Shown piece by piece: positions 35,902 to 48,098 of a DNA stretch of 64,000 nucleotides. Below the pieces are notes generated by a model, which worked only from the letters and a program-made list of their open reading frames with translations, was not told where the DNA came from and did not search any database. The position numbers were made by a program, and so were the translations under genes. The DNA lies in NCBI GenBank assembly GCA_019916065.1, contig CM034241.1, positions 3,975,062-4,039,061 on the forward strand, read 5' to 3'. This DNA comes from Vitellaria paradoxa. Its lineage: Eukaryota > Streptophyta > Magnoliopsida > Ericales > Sapotaceae. How positions within the stretch are numbered: the stretch's first letter is position 1; each line of letters opens with the position of its first letter.

Positions 35902-38900
35902 CTAACAGTCAATATCTGGCAATGGCAGTCTCCAGTAATTCCACCGGTTGTAATCTTCCTGTACAAAAAACATAAAATAAAATAAAATAAAATAAGATGT
36001 AGTTATTTTTAATGAAAAAAATGTAAATTCGTTTCAAATTCGCGAATTTAATCAGAGTTCATGTTGAGTCTACAGATTCAATGATTGGTATGCGATTCAC
36101 TGCCCCACTTAAGTGGGATGGGTTGTTTAGGGAATATACAATGAGGTTAGCATACTTCACCTCTTCAACCATTAAAGTTGGAGGGAACATGTCATTGACC
36201 AGCGTGTGTAAAGAAGTGTATGATTTCACATCAATGCTCTGGCTGATGGCCACCTCACCCTGTTAAGTTTAAACAAAACTAATTAGAAAGCAAAATGATA
36301 TTATGCCATAAATATTTGCTAAAGAAAGTTGTCAAAATGATATGGAGACTTTTGAGCTCATTATTTTTAATGAAAACCCTTAAGATGAACTCAAATTATA
36401 AAATTTCCATTTATGGAAAAAATTCCTCCAAGAGACCAGGCAGTTATTGGAGGAACAAAATAATAGGAAGATGAATACCTTAGGATTAATGATACGGAAA
36501 CTTATGAGCTTATCTTTCAAATGAAAACACTTAAGATGCACTCTAATTATAAAATTGCCATTTACAGAAAAAAAAAAAAATCTCCAGGACCAAATGGTTA
36601 TTGGAGAACAAAACAATAGGAGTGTGAATACCTTAGGATTAATGATAAATATTTTGCCCTTTGGGATCCCCATTTTCCTGTAACTCAGTTCGTCAGTGTC
36701 TCTGTTTCCAAATCCGGCATAGAATGGATTGTAATCTGAAGGAAATAGTGCTTTAATATCCTGCATAATATTATTATTATTATTTTTTTTCAGCCAAAAA
36801 CGTTGAGCAGATCATTACAAAGAAAAATTTGAATGCATAATTTTATTTATTACTGTTTCCTCCTATTTCCACTCCGGGATTTGGCATCTAAGAATTACCT
36901 CTAAACATGCAATCTTGAACTCATGAGGTGCTCTCCTTATCACTGTCATCAATAACGTTAAAAACAAAACATTAGATCAGAAACACACTTGAAAGTCGAA
37001 ATCCCCTTAAAAATGAAGGTATGGACAATAATGTATTAAATTTTGTGCAAATATAGATTAAACAATTATAATAGTCAAGAAAAATAAATTGGGGGCTTTA
37101 TGGGGATGTGAAAATATCTGTACTAGAACAAGATCCGCTGCAGAAAACAGCCATGTCTACCATCTTTAGGGAAGCAATTCAAAGCTGCTCCGAAAGCTAG
37201 AAGACTTAGTTACACAAATTTGCTTCTTGGGTAAGTACAAGAAATAATTGCTGTCATGGGATGGTCTTAGCCAAGAAGAGAAACAAAATAAAATTATGAT
37301 TATCAGGCAGCGAATATTTATGTAAGGTGGATCTATGTCGTCAAACAAAGTATCCTCCTTTGCCACATCATGAAGACATAACAACTTCTAACCAAGAATT
37401 GTTTGAAAGACGGACATAGCTTTCAAATTTCACAAGCTGATGTCAACCCCAAATTAACAATTAAATGCCATCTTTTCCCTACAAGATAATGACATTGCTA
37501 CAGTAAAGGAATTCCTTAAAAATGCAGCAATGTTATACCAATTGAGCTACCAAATGGCTAGCAAATTGAAGCTGATGTATTGTATACACAAGGCACTTTG
37601 AATTCCCTCTTGTGTGTTTTGACCATTTGTTTGTCACAATTGAGACGGCATAGGTAATCAGGTTCAAACAAAACCCTTCAAATATAGTTTACCAAGAGAG
37701 GATAGTAATTTCTGGTTCTCAACAAGATTCTTACATTCAGCAACAAGATCCATGCACACCAAGTTCTTTTTTATAATTTTTGGTCAAAATTAATAATGAA
37801 CTATGCACCAGGATATAGCATTCACCAATAGCAACCCCCTGCCCCACGAAAAAAAAAAGAGTACAATAAATAACTAAAAAATAGATAAAAAGAAAAACAA
37901 CAATGATAAAAGGTTCAATTCCATATTTCTGGTAGTTGTACCAACAGACTTTACCAGCAGGCAGCGGATGTTTAAGACAAAATTAAAATGGGACAGTGAC
38001 AGTGCAAGATATTGACAAAACATAATCGTATTTCCTTTTTTTCACACACACAAAAAGTAAGTAAGTAACTCCCAATGATCTTCTACAAATGGCCCACTGA
38101 TGCACATGCTCTTTCCATCTTCCAAAATCAACACGATAATAATTGGCCAGTGCAGCACACAAATGTAACTTAAGCTGCAAAAAATTTCAAAGAGAGAGAT
38201 ATTGAATAATTGGAGTTTCTTTTAGTATATTATATGGATGATCCAGTTAAATCTTTTTAGTGTGTTATATCTGCAAAAGTCTCGCAATAGATGCCATTAT
38301 CTCAACAATTAGACCCTTCTTTGATAAAGAAACCTACAGACTTTCCTCAAACCTATCTAAAATAATATGCTGGTGTCTCTAGCAAACCAAATTCATTGAC
38401 TTCTACGTCCTAGATATTCCCGTTCCATCAATTCAAATGAGTGAGACAATTTCAACATACTGCAAGTGGGGGTATGTACATCTAAACATGCGGGTCTCAG
38501 CACAAACTATTTTTCTTGAAATTGCACACACAACAAAGTCGAAAAAAAAGTTATCCATGATCGTCATCAACAAAAAATACGAAAAAGAAAAAGGAATTTT
38601 TCCTTTAAAACATAAATCTGATTTACATCACCCATTGCAGGTTAAAGCAGTTGAATACCGATCAAGGCAACAAACAATATTCCATGGAATAGGAGCACAC
38701 CTTCTCGAAACAATGAGGGAAATAAACCATCAGGTGAAATAACAACAGGTCCATTTGGTAAAGTGTTTCCATCCTGCAACAAAAAATGATGTTACTATCA
38801 AATTATACAGTTCTTTTAGCATTGTAGCAAAAGTAATAAGACAGCCATGTTAGTAAATGGCAAAAGCAGAGACCAATTTTATCCCTGGAGAAGGACCTGT

Positions 38901-41900
38901 GTCTGATAACAGGGAACCATATGTGAAACATAGATAGGCTCCAAGTAGAGCACAAGGCCCTAAAGTCAACACAAAAACTATAAATGCTACTCATTTAGCC
39001 AACCTAAAAAGTCCCAATACATTGGTTCCTATATCATTAACTAATAATTTTCAATAACTCAATAACCCTAATCTGAGATATAAGACAGAATATCAGAAAA
39101 GAGAAATCATTACCTGTTTGAGATTGAGTAAAAAACTTCTGGTCAGATATGCTTGAACAATTGCACGAGCACTCAAAAATAGCAGCTGATACCCATTCTC
39201 CTGAAATGAAGAAAAACTCAAAATAAGCACAGGAAATGCAAGAGAGAAAATATTAGGGTGTACTTGGTTTGATCTTTTTCTACTTGTTTTCCGTTTTCCT
39301 TTTCTAAGAAAATTAAAACTGGTGGAAAATATAGTTGGTTTAGAGTGTGTTTTTGGAAAAATATACTTTATAGAAAACAAAAAATAACAAAATTTCATTT
39401 CCACATAAAACAGAAAATGTTTTCCAAACAAACACACCCTTAGTGTTTAGAAAACAAAACTTTGAAGAAAGTATGGACATCTAGAAATGGTCAAACTAAT
39501 TCACATGATATGAGTGGATGGAAAAAAAATTTGGAGCATTTCCCTGCTTCCTTCATGCGCAAGGTGACAACAATTCACTGAATGCGGGGGAGGGGGGGTT
39601 CTAGAAGCCACAATTTTCAGGTTCACCAAAGATAGTTCATTGAAGTAATCATTCATCTCATAAAAAATCTTTAACGGCTAGAAATATATATATATATATA
39701 TATACATGATCAATTGCATGTAACAATACTGTAACTAAGTAACAAGACACATCAAATGATGGGAATTGCTTGTAGCAATGTGTCAAAGCAGCAACACAGC
39801 TAAAAAAAGTTCAAAAAAATAGAAAGAAAATTTCTCAAAAAACAACTATCTTTAGTTAGACACAGTTTCCAATGAACTGTGAAAACTACTATGTCTACGG
39901 GCTACATATAATCAACCTTCCTGGACGAACCACAGTATATAGAAAAATCCCATGGATCTTGTGCCTATTATCATTGCCTAAACAATCACAATTATAAAAA
40001 TTAATTGATAACACAAAATTTCTCCGCTGATTCTTTCTAGCATGATGACTCTAAACATTATAGATTACACATAAGAGAAACAAACCTTAATTGCGGAGAA
40101 AAGTCGAGCTACCCCAGTCTGTGTCCAATCCCTTCCAACCAAAGGCATGAACTGACCAAGAACATCAGATCTGGAGAACAAGAATCAGGGTAATACACAA
40201 GTCAATGCAATCTATATTGGACTGGCGCAACACAAGCAAGCATTTGATTAATAGTTTGTCTGGCCATAACACCAATGATTTGACTAATTCATAACACAAT
40301 GGCTACAAATACACACAAGGATTAGGTCTTTTTCTCCAGTTGCTGGCTCTATAACAACTTCACATAATGATATGATTTATGAGCATGTAGTAGTACTGCC
40401 TGTAGTTTGTTGCTAATTCAGAAACTATCTTAACAACTTGCATAGATAAGTACCAATACCATATGAAGGACTTACACTGCTGTGGCCATCAGCTCAGATT
40501 ACAAAATGGACATAATCGTCACTGTTCTTAGTTGCTCTATATTAAACCAGATCCTCAGCTTTGTCCCTAACAAGATGAAATTTCTTCAATTTTCCCCCTT
40601 AATAAATCGATTCAGACACCCCATCAGTTAATCTCATTGTGTGCATGTGAATGTACACCTCATGTTGAGATTTCTTAGATACTCTCACTTATCTGAAACA
40701 TGGTTGACTTCAGCAGTTATTTCAATGCTAGCAATAGAGAAAAATGCATTTATTATTTCTCCCCTTTCCTATCAAAAATCATGAAATAAAGAGTTCCATT
40801 TTTCTTTTGATAAGCAAGCTATTCATGTGGATTTAAGGGAGAAAACGAGTTCCGTTTGAAAAGACATTATGTTTATGTATCATGTCATTTCTTCGTGATT
40901 AAAGTGATTTATTTAAAAGTTGAAACTATCTTATAGCAATAGAATCAAGTAATCTAAATCAGCCTGCCCCCATCAATGGTTGGTTCAAATTAAGTCAGAA
41001 TCACATATATTCCTATATTCCTCCTGTATTTAGCACAGCACCCGTATTCTGGATATTAATGTATTCCTTATTATGCAATAACATATTAATTGACATTTCT
41101 GGTTCATATTTCATAAAAGAACATGAAGCCTCTAAATTATTAAATTAGTTGAGTGGAAACATCACTGAATCCACACAGCACATAGAATTACTTAATAGTT
41201 ATCAAATTTTGCAGCCTCGTAAATCTCACTTGGTAATTGTCCCATCGACGTCTGAAATTACAATTCGAGCATTCCACTTCCATAAGTAAATATGAGCATC
41301 AACCTGCCAAGAGAGAATATGGATGATCAAGTGAAATAGAAGGAAAACAAATCGAACAGGTTATCACCTGGGAATGCAAGCACTAATCAGTACTGGAACG
41401 AGTGGCATACCTTCTGCACTCCTAAAACCCTGGTGGAGAAGCTGAAAGTCACTATATTTTGTCCTTCTGTAAGTTTTAATGATGCTATTTGCTCTGTAGT
41501 GGGAACATTGGTCCTTAAAAGCTGTTTTTGAGGATTGGGTGTTGGAGCTAGTCCTACAGGTTGGTTTTGTGAGCCAGATTGAGAATTAACAAACACTTTC
41601 TCGCTAGATGTGTCACTGCTAGTGGATTCAAGAGTTTTGGCCGTTCGAAATGGAATGGACCAGAGCCATCCGCTACCAGAAGGACTGGAAGCGACTCCAC
41701 GACCATCATCTGCAGCTTTTGGTGTCTCATCCTGATCTAAACAAATTGTACCTGTGGGCTCACCAGGTAAATCTAAACAATCTTGTGAATTATCTGCACC
41801 TTCGTGAATCTGCAATAGCGAGTCCATATCTTTTTTGTTGTCATTTCCATCTTGCATGGCCAATGCTGATGTAGCTTCCTGATTACTATTGGCACAAAGT

Positions 41901-42856
41901 TCTTGTTCCTGGTCCACAATGCTCTCACTCACTTGAACTTGACAAACATGCTTCCCATCTCCTTCACAAACTTCCAGCTGTTGTACAGAAGCATCACTAC
42001 CACTGGTAATGCTGCAACTATTTTCAAATGCAACTTCAGGTGCAGATATGCCCAAATCAGCAGGCCGTGCCTCTTCACCTGTGCGGAAGTCTACCTTGCC
42101 CTCACCAATGTCAGTCCCTTGACCTAGGGGAAACTGGGTTGTGCTTAATTGCAAATTATTAGTGTTCCTGTCTGATGAAGAGATGGGTGCTGTCAGTATG
42201 CGGCCATCTACACTCACCAAAACCACTTCTGAATTAAAATTCTGCGGTCCCACATAATAATCTGAATTTTCTAAATCGTCATAATGAATAGAGACAGATT
42301 CTGACAACTCAACCAAACTCTCATAAGAGGACTCTCCATCTTTCAATTCATAGAAACTCCTTTCACTCTCAGATTTTGTCCTCTCAATTCGGCCAACACC
42401 CAATGGAGAACGTTCATCTCGCACTTGAACCTCACAATAAATACCATCTTCAGCATCACAAAGTTTATCATTACCTCTTTCACTATTTATGTTGTCATCA
42501 TCATTAACACTAGCATCTTGTGTACCTTCCAAACTATCAGAACCCTTCAAAACCCCATTTACATCACTCCCTTCGGAAGAAACCACTTCCCTGACAAAAT
42601 ACGCTTCACCTGAATTGTCAAGATACATATGGAAATTTGCATCAACACCATTAACATTAATGCCGACTATCTCTTCTGCCCCTTTAAGAACACCTTGAAA
42701 CTTTCCGAACCGTACATACCAAGGTGTGCTTCGGAACGTCCCATCTTTCTGTTGAACAACTATTATATCAACCGCCCCACCAAAAGGATGAAATGGGGTG
42801 GCAACTGAGGATACACCTTCAATTATGAAGCTCCCAACTTTACCCACCACATTCAT
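35902..42856 (-). CDS. Phosphatidate phosphatase, lipin family (PAH-type)
   Basis: Nine coding exons join in frame to 697 residues: 41411-42856, 41230-41303, 40086-40170, 39114-39200, 38701-38773, 36899-36942, 36632-36760, 36161-36259 and 35902-35958. The start is the ATG at 42856 ([11 protein letters not shown]), the canonical N-LIP start, and not an upstream TTG in the same frame. The N-LIP domain covers about residues 1-100 ([51 protein letters not shown]). The LNS2 catalytic domain begins near 465; its DVDGT motif at 500-504 is the DxDxT nucleophile motif, followed by [38 protein letters not shown] and [15 protein letters not shown]. The enzyme is a Mg-dependent phosphatidate phosphatase making diacylglycerol and restraining ER phospholipid synthesis. 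Arabidopsis PAH1/PAH2 are about 900 residues, so the middle of this protein is unusually short. A 5' UTR intron (about 43034-43256) is likely. Confidence 0.95.
36320..36645. repeat. Tandem duplication across the exon-7 donor of the lipin gene, period 153 bp
   Basis: The plus-strand string accttaggattaatgata occurs at 36477 and 36630. Upstream of each lie matching blocks: aaaac-cttaagatg, a taattataaaatt-ccattta string, ccag, agttattgg/ggttattgg, and aacaaaa-aatagga. The copy at 36630 is the real exon-7 end (INPK then GTATTC). The other copy repeats the last codons and the donor 153 bp into intron 7. Confidence 0.85.
39256..39439. mobile_element. Tourist-like MITE in intron 3 of the lipin gene
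   Basis: A 184-bp foldback element. The left end is gggtgtacttggtttgatc, and the right end on the opposite strand is gggtgtgtttgtttggaaa. It is flanked on both sides by TTA, the target site typical of PIF/Harbinger-type MITEs. The interior repeats TTTTCCGTTTTC-type strings and codes for nothing. Confidence 0.7.
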
Positions 42857-43254
42857 CTGGTCAATCCGCGGATTATTTTCAGCCCTCAAAATGGCAATTT
42901 CATAAAACTTTAATGATATTGTACAATCTTAGAATTGCAACCAATCAAATAACCCACGTAAGATCACCGAGAATTATTGTCAAACAAACAACAAAATTAA
43001 CACCTCATTCGTCTTGAACTTTCTTCCCGTTACCTGCAACAAGTTCAAGTTCGAGATGAATACACCGTCATATACATAGACAGAGATAAACATGGTACCA
43101 AACAAACTCATTCGAGATACATCGAAACCCTAATGCATGAATTCAATTTTTACATCAAGAAATTGGGGGAAAGAAAGTGAAACAAAGCAACGAGATTAGA
43201 ATCGACTTCGGAAGAATGAAATCGAGTAATGATTTTCCATAGGCGTCTGGACTT

Positions 43255-43401
43255 ACAGATTCAAATTTCGTGAATTTCCAAGAAACTTTCGGGGGTAGAG
43301 AACCGGCCGTAGACCAAGGCCAAGACAGAGCACTCTGAGAGCTGAAGAAAACTAAATGGTTCTCTCTCTGTATGCATGTATTTATATATATATATATATA
43401 T
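43255..43401 (-). promoter_or_regulatory. Lipin gene leader exon and TATA region
   Basis: On the minus strand a TATATATA run (43382-43401) lies about 25-35 bp before the likely start of a non-coding first exon. That exon ends at 43257 with a consensus donor (ATCT followed by GTAAGT). A TTGCAG acceptor ends the leader intron at 43034, and the leader resumes before the ATG at 42856. This is a prediction from splice and TATA signals only. Confidence 0.5.
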
Positions 43402-43983
43402 ATTCTGCAAGTAATATTAAAATCCTGCAAGTATTTGAATTCTCTCTCTTCTCTTCCTCTCTCTATAAGTATTTCTTCGAAAATCTTTTATTTTGCTTGC
43501 GTTTTCTGTGAATTGCCGTGTGTGTTAATGCTTGCGTGCCATTGAAATTTCTAGGGCCTTGAGGCTTTGGATGATCGAAGATTTGGAAGTTACTGACTGC
43601 TCAAACCAGAGTCTTTGACTCTCCCATTTCTCAAGCAATAAATAGGTATTGCTTGAAAGTGGAAGATTGTGCTCGTTCATTTGCCATTGCATTTCACTAT
43701 AATTACAGATTACTTACAATATGAAGTTTAAAATATGAGATTCTGCCAAGGGTTTCCCTGGTAATGTCCATTATACATCCTGCATGCTTAAGAAAATGAC
43801 TAATTATTCTTAAATTTTCTAATAATTCCGGCATTTATTCGAAGGTTTGAAATATTTTCAAATATTATAAAATGAGGCCTAACTTTTTAAAAAAATTTCA
43901 ATGTATTATAATTTCCTCCTTTTAAAATTAAGAAAATTTCTTTGAAAATTTGTAAAATAATTTGGAATATGTTTTAGACTTAT

Positions 43984-44112
43984 GAGCCATTTATAATAAC
44001 AAAAAGTAAGATAATTTGTCAATTCACAATTCGTGTAATGAGATAAAAAGTAAATAATTTTTAAAGATTTTTAAAATTTTTCATCGTTTTACATCACGTC
44101 AAACGAACCTTA
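43984..44112. mobile_element. MITE-like element
   Basis: Member of the dispersed family also seen at 15110-15270 and 57.1-57.9 kb, here in the opposite orientation: tgtcaattcacaattcgtgtaatgagataaaaag and an end cgtcaaacgaacctta. Confidence 0.45.
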
Positions 44113-44419
44113 TATTAATGTTTATGTGAAAATAGTATTACGTAAATTTGAAATATAGAGAAAATAATAATAAAATATTAAAACTATGTTCGGTATATTA
44201 AAATTGAATGGAATCCATTCTGACTTTAAGCCATTCTCATGTCTGATTTTAAAAATTAAGTTAAAATATATTCCTTAGAAATAGTTATCTCCATATTAAA
44301 TGAGAAAAGATATTTTATAATATAAATAATAGAATAATTATTCGATTCCAATCAAGATTCAAAGCACAAAATAAAAAAAAAATAAAAAACAAGAAATTAT
44401 TTTGTGATCACAAATCTCT

Positions 44420-44790
44420 CTGTCACTCTCTTAGGATTGTAAAATTACCATTTTACTCCTTCAACTTATTTTCAGCCTAGATACAAACTTATCCCTATGT
44501 TTATTTTTTAATCAAATTTGTATTTTAAGATTGTCAAAATGCTAAAAAATTTATTAGTATATTTCTTAATAGTTAAATACATTTCAGCTCAATCTACAAT
44601 TTGGATTGTAAAATGATAATTTTACTCTTTAGTTTGTTATTTGTCTAAATTTATATTTTGACTTTTCTAAAAAATTAAAAAATATTTATTGAATATTTTT
44701 TAATAGTTAATAAAAATTCAACTTGATTCAAACTCGAATTATAAAATAATGATTTTACCATTAGATCTCTTTATTTTATAAATTTGCAAC
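44420..44790 (-). repeat. Degenerate repeat related to 63.3-63.9 kb
   Basis: At least two diverged units on the minus strand with agtaaaat-atcattttac/ata and aagt/gagtttgaatcaa-tt-aattt strings. The same unit occurs on the plus strand near the right edge of the window. Confidence 0.55.
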
Positions 44791-46263
44791 CTATGCTACC
44801 CAAAAGGTTAAATTTCAAGGTGTGACAAATGTAATTTTTTAATTTATCTTCATAGAAAAAATTTGAATAGTCATTACTATGATCTTCTTGGGTGAAATTT
44901 TGAATCTATTAAAAATTAATTTTGTCTATGTTTTGACACATAAATAAATTATATTACCCTAATTGCATTCATATTCATTTTGTTTATTAATGCTACATTT
45001 AATTAGACATCAGATTCAATAAATAGAACACAAATTTTCATGAACCGATGAGTTCACATATTTGTTAATTTTTAGTCAAGAAATTTGAATTAAAGAATAT
45101 TTATGTTTGTGAAATTATAAGTTAAAGCTCATTGTGGTATTTGAAAATTTTACAAAATTAAAAAAACTATTTGTAAATCATAAATTAACAAAATTAGCTT
45201 CATTAGTTTAATATGATTTTTTTAAATTATGATTTAGCCCTTTTAACTCATATTCTCAGTATATTGTTAATGCATTTATACATACTCAACATTAGTAAAA
45301 TAAATTTTCATTCTAATTATGGGTGTGTTTGGAGTTGTATAAAAGTGTATAAAATAAAATTGTAAAAGTAAATGTCTCGTAATTCATGCAATGAGTGAAG
45401 GATTTAAATTTTGTTATCTCGTAATTCGTGTTTGTAGAGATTTGTAAGATTTTATTTTATTTTGTTTAGCTCCAAACGAAGCCTATTTGACTTACTAAAT
45501 ATTAAAATTTTAGTCCCCTCTTGAGGCAACCAATAGTAGATATAGTAGTTCAAAAATGACAATTTAGTTTGGTGGATTATTTTGAGATTAAATTTATTTA
45601 ATATAAACAAATTCTTGATTGAGTTTACAAGGTATGACAATGGATTTTTAGTGTAGTTATTTTTTATTGGTATTGGAATAGATATGCCATAATTGGAAGA
45701 AATTATAATTGAGATGTTAGGTTAGATTAAGTTGAGGTGAATTGCATACAAAATAACGTTAAAGAATGAAGAAAAAATAAAGAAAAGTGAAAAAATGTTT
45801 TAACTAATTTGATTAAAGTAAATAAGTAGAATATAAATAAAGAGAAAATGAAAAAATAGAAAAGAATTAATTTAGAGTACAATGACTACAAAAAAGAAAA
45901 TTAAATATGTCAATAAAAATGAAAAAGTAAATTTATAGCAAACGTAGGAATTATAATTTCTCATATATGAAGGGAAGAACTATATTGTTAACGAATTTGA
46001 AGTAGCTTTAAGCCTAAATTTTATATTTCTTTACTTTTTACTTTTTTTTCTTTACACAAAATCAAACAAATTGCAAGAAAAAACTAAAGCTCTTTTACTT
46101 AATTTTTTTAATATTAAAATTACTTTTTTATATTTTAGCTTTTTTAGATTATAAAAAATAAAAATATTAAATGAACAAAAAAATAAAAATAGTAGTTATT
46201 AAAAATTATTTTTTTTCAAATAAAAAAAATTAACTTTTTATAATTAACTACTATAAAATTAAC

Positions 46264-46454
46264 CCGCACGGGTTAGCTCAGTGGAGTAGGGGCCGGCTTA
46301 GAGAGTGGGCATACTTCTCACGTCTCGGGTTCGAATCCCTTCCTGGGCGCTCGATCTTATCGGTGGGCGTGTCTTGCGGGGTGATGTGCTCGCCCGGAAG
46401 TTTTACTCGCGATGGTTCACCGGCAAGAGGTTTCCTTCGTATTAAAAAAAAAAA
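46264..46454 (+). mobile_element. tRNA-derived SINE with target-site duplication
   Basis: About 191 bp. The head ccgcacgggttagctcagtgg contains a near-perfect pol III A box, and a B box gggttcgaatccc follows. A G+C-rich body and an A-run tail (from 46444) complete the element. It is bounded by an 18-bp direct duplication, aactactataaaattaac, at 46246-46263 and 46455-46472, with no mismatch by eye. Intact boxes and a perfect duplication point to a recent insertion by LINE-driven retrotransposition. It lies about 330 bp upstream of the GPR107-like start codon. Confidence 0.9.
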
Positions 46455-46605
46455 AACTACTATAAAATTAACTATAGATTAACTTTTTATTTTTTATTTA
46501 TTTTTTTGGGTAAATGATTAACTTTTTATTGTTCTCAAACTATGGCCACTGGTAACCGACAATGCTAGAGGGGGTATTTTCGGTATAAACCAAAAAAAAA
46601 AAAAA

Positions 46606-46631
46606 ACACACACACACACACACACACACAC
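46606..46631. repeat. (AC)n microsatellite in the GPR107-like promoter
   Basis: About 13 AC units follow an A run, 150 bp upstream of the start codon. A possible TATA-like tataaac lies just before it at about 46584-46590. Confidence 0.9.
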
Positions 46632-46781
46632 GAATTGATAGGTACCGGCGTCTTTTAAAAAATCAGCACCTTTCTTTCCTTCTGCTTGTTACCTTCTCTT
46701 CCTCAACAAATCTCTCCCGCCACCACTCCGCCACCCGAACTACCGCCAGCGCCGGCGCACGCTCTCTCTAAACAGCTGAAA

Positions 46782-48098
46782 ATGCCGAAGATGGCTTCGG
46801 CGGCGGTTCTCGCCGCCTTCCTCTTTGCCCTTCTCCTCGCCCCAGCCACCGGGGAGATAAAAAATTTAAAGATCACGGCAGACGCCCGCCCCATGATCCT
46901 CTTCGAGAAGTTCGGGTTCACGCACACCGGCCATGTCAACATTGCCGTCTCCGGCGTCACCGTCACCTCCACGCTTGCCCGCCCTGAGCCTTCTCGCCTG
47001 GGATTCTTCCTTCTGTCGGAGGAATCCCTCGTCCAAGTCCTCCTCGAGATCCAGCAAAACCCTAACTTCTGCGTCCTCGATTCGAAGTACATCTTCAACC
47101 TCTTCACCTTCCAAGACCTCTCTCCGCCGCCCCACACCTCCTTCAACCAATCCTACCCCGTCACCGCCCCCAATGAGTACAGCCTATTCTTCGCCAATTG
47201 CGCCCCCGAGAGCCAGGTGAACATGCAAGTCGGCACCGAGATCTACAACCTGGATGCCGGCGGCGTCAAGGACTACCTCTCTGCAGGCCGCACTCAGCTT
47301 CCCTCCATATTCTTCCTCTTCTCCCTTGTGTACTTCGCTTTCCTAGGGTTCTGGATTTACACCTGCTTCACAAACAAGCGATCATTCCACCGGATCCACC
47401 TCCTTATGGCCGGATTGCTTTTAATGAAGGCTCTGAATCTGATCTGTGCCGCTGAGGACACGCATTACGTGAAAGTGACTGGTACACCTCACGGCTGGGA
47501 CGTCTTGTTCTATATTTTCCAATTCATCAGGGTCGTGTTGCTGTTCACGGTCATCGTTTTGATTGGGACCGGTTGGTCGTTCTTAAAACCCTTTCTGCAA
47601 GATAAGGAGAAGAAGGTGTTGATGATCGTGATTCCGCTTCAGGTATTGGCAAATGTGGCTTCGATTGTGATTGGTGAAACAGGGCCTTTTATCAAGAATT
47701 GGGTGACTTGGAATCAGGTGTTCTTGTTGGTCGATATAGTGTGCTGCTGCGCAATTATTTTCCCGATTGTGTGGTCCATTAGGTCTCTGAGGGAGACATC
47801 CAAGACAGATGGGAAGGCTGCGAAGACATTAGCAAAATTGACCCTTTTTAGGCAGTTCTATATTGTGGTGATTGGGTACTTGTATTTCACGAGGATTGTT
47901 GTGTTTGCTCTCAGGACAATTGCGGCATATAAGTACCAGTGGGTGAGTAATGCCGCTGAGGAAATTGCAAGTCTTGCCTTTTATTTGGTGATGTTTTATA
48001 TGTTCAGGCCAGTCGAGAAGAATGAGTACTTTGCCCTTGATGATGAGGAAGAGGAGGCGGCAGAGATGGCACTCCGGGATGAAGAGTTTGAGCTTTAA
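46782..48098 (+). CDS. GPR107/CAND-type seven-transmembrane protein (lung 7TM / GOST family)
   Basis: Intronless gene for 438 residues. The start is the ATG at 46782 (MPKMASAAVL), because the frame extends upstream only to a non-ATG codon. Residues 5-24 form a signal peptide. A lumenal beta-rich GOLD-like domain runs to about 170 (KITADARPMILFEKFGFTHTG, with Cys97 and Cys140). Seven membrane segments follow at about 174-196, 203-223, 240-268, 278-298, 313-334, 357-378 and 391-409. Family signatures include HLLMAGLLLMKALNL, HGWDVLFYIFQFIR and FYMFRPVEKNEYF. The acidic C-terminal tail ends MALRDEEFEL. Plant relatives (CAND6/CAND7) were proposed as candidate G-protein-coupled receptors, while animal GPR107/108 act in Golgi and endosomal trafficking. 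Coding G+C is high at the 5' end and falls toward the 3' end. Confidence 0.95.
   Translation: MPKMASAAVLAAFLFALLLAPATGEIKNLKITADARPMILFEKFGFTHTGHVNIAVSGVTVTSTLARPEPSRLGFFLLSEESLVQVLLEIQQNPNFCVLDSKYIFNLFTFQDLSPPPHTSFNQSYPVTAPNEYSLFFANCAPESQVNMQVGTEIYNLDAGGVKDYLSAGRTQLPSIFFLFSLVYFAFLGFWIYTCFTNKRSFHRIHLLMAGLLLMKALNLICAAEDTHYVKVTGTPHGWDVLFYIFQFIRVVLLFTVIVLIGTGWSFLKPFLQDKEKKVLMIVIPLQVLANVASIVIGETGPFIKNWVTWNQVFLLVDIVCCCAIIFPIVWSIRSLRETSKTDGKAAKTLAKLTLFRQFYIVVIGYLYFTRIVVFALRTIAAYKYQWVSNAAEEIASLAFYLVMFYMFRPVEKNEYFALDDEEEEAAEMALRDEEFEL

Larger units (their letters stand above)
43402..46245. other. Intergenic, repeats only
   Basis: No gene recognised. It holds a MITE-like element near 43984-44112, a degenerate repeat at about 44420-44790 related (inverted) to 63.3-63.9 kb, a foldback at about 45322-45485 with ends gggtgtgtttggagttgt and, on the other strand, ggcttcgtttggagct, and A/T-rich spacer. 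Confidence 0.55.

Noticed and set aside
37482..37560. tRNA-like string ggtagctcaattggtataac on the minus strand
   Set aside because: The A box alone is present. No B box or cloverleaf follows, so neither a tRNA nor a complete SINE can be supported.
42425..42698. Open frames antisense to the large lipin exon
   Set aside because: Shadow frames of a verified family member; no domains.
42857..42889. Upstream extension of the lipin frame by 11 codons
   Set aside because: It begins at TTG and lacks an [11 protein letters not shown] is the conserved family start.
46686..46781. 32-codon upstream extension of the GPR107-like frame
   Set aside because: It begins at a non-ATG codon, and the signal peptide fits the ATG at 46782.
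46703..47455. Several long open frames on both strands within the GPR107-like gene
   Set aside because: They overlap a frame with clear 7TM family identity, and arise from the G+C-rich 5' coding segment with few stops in alternative frames.
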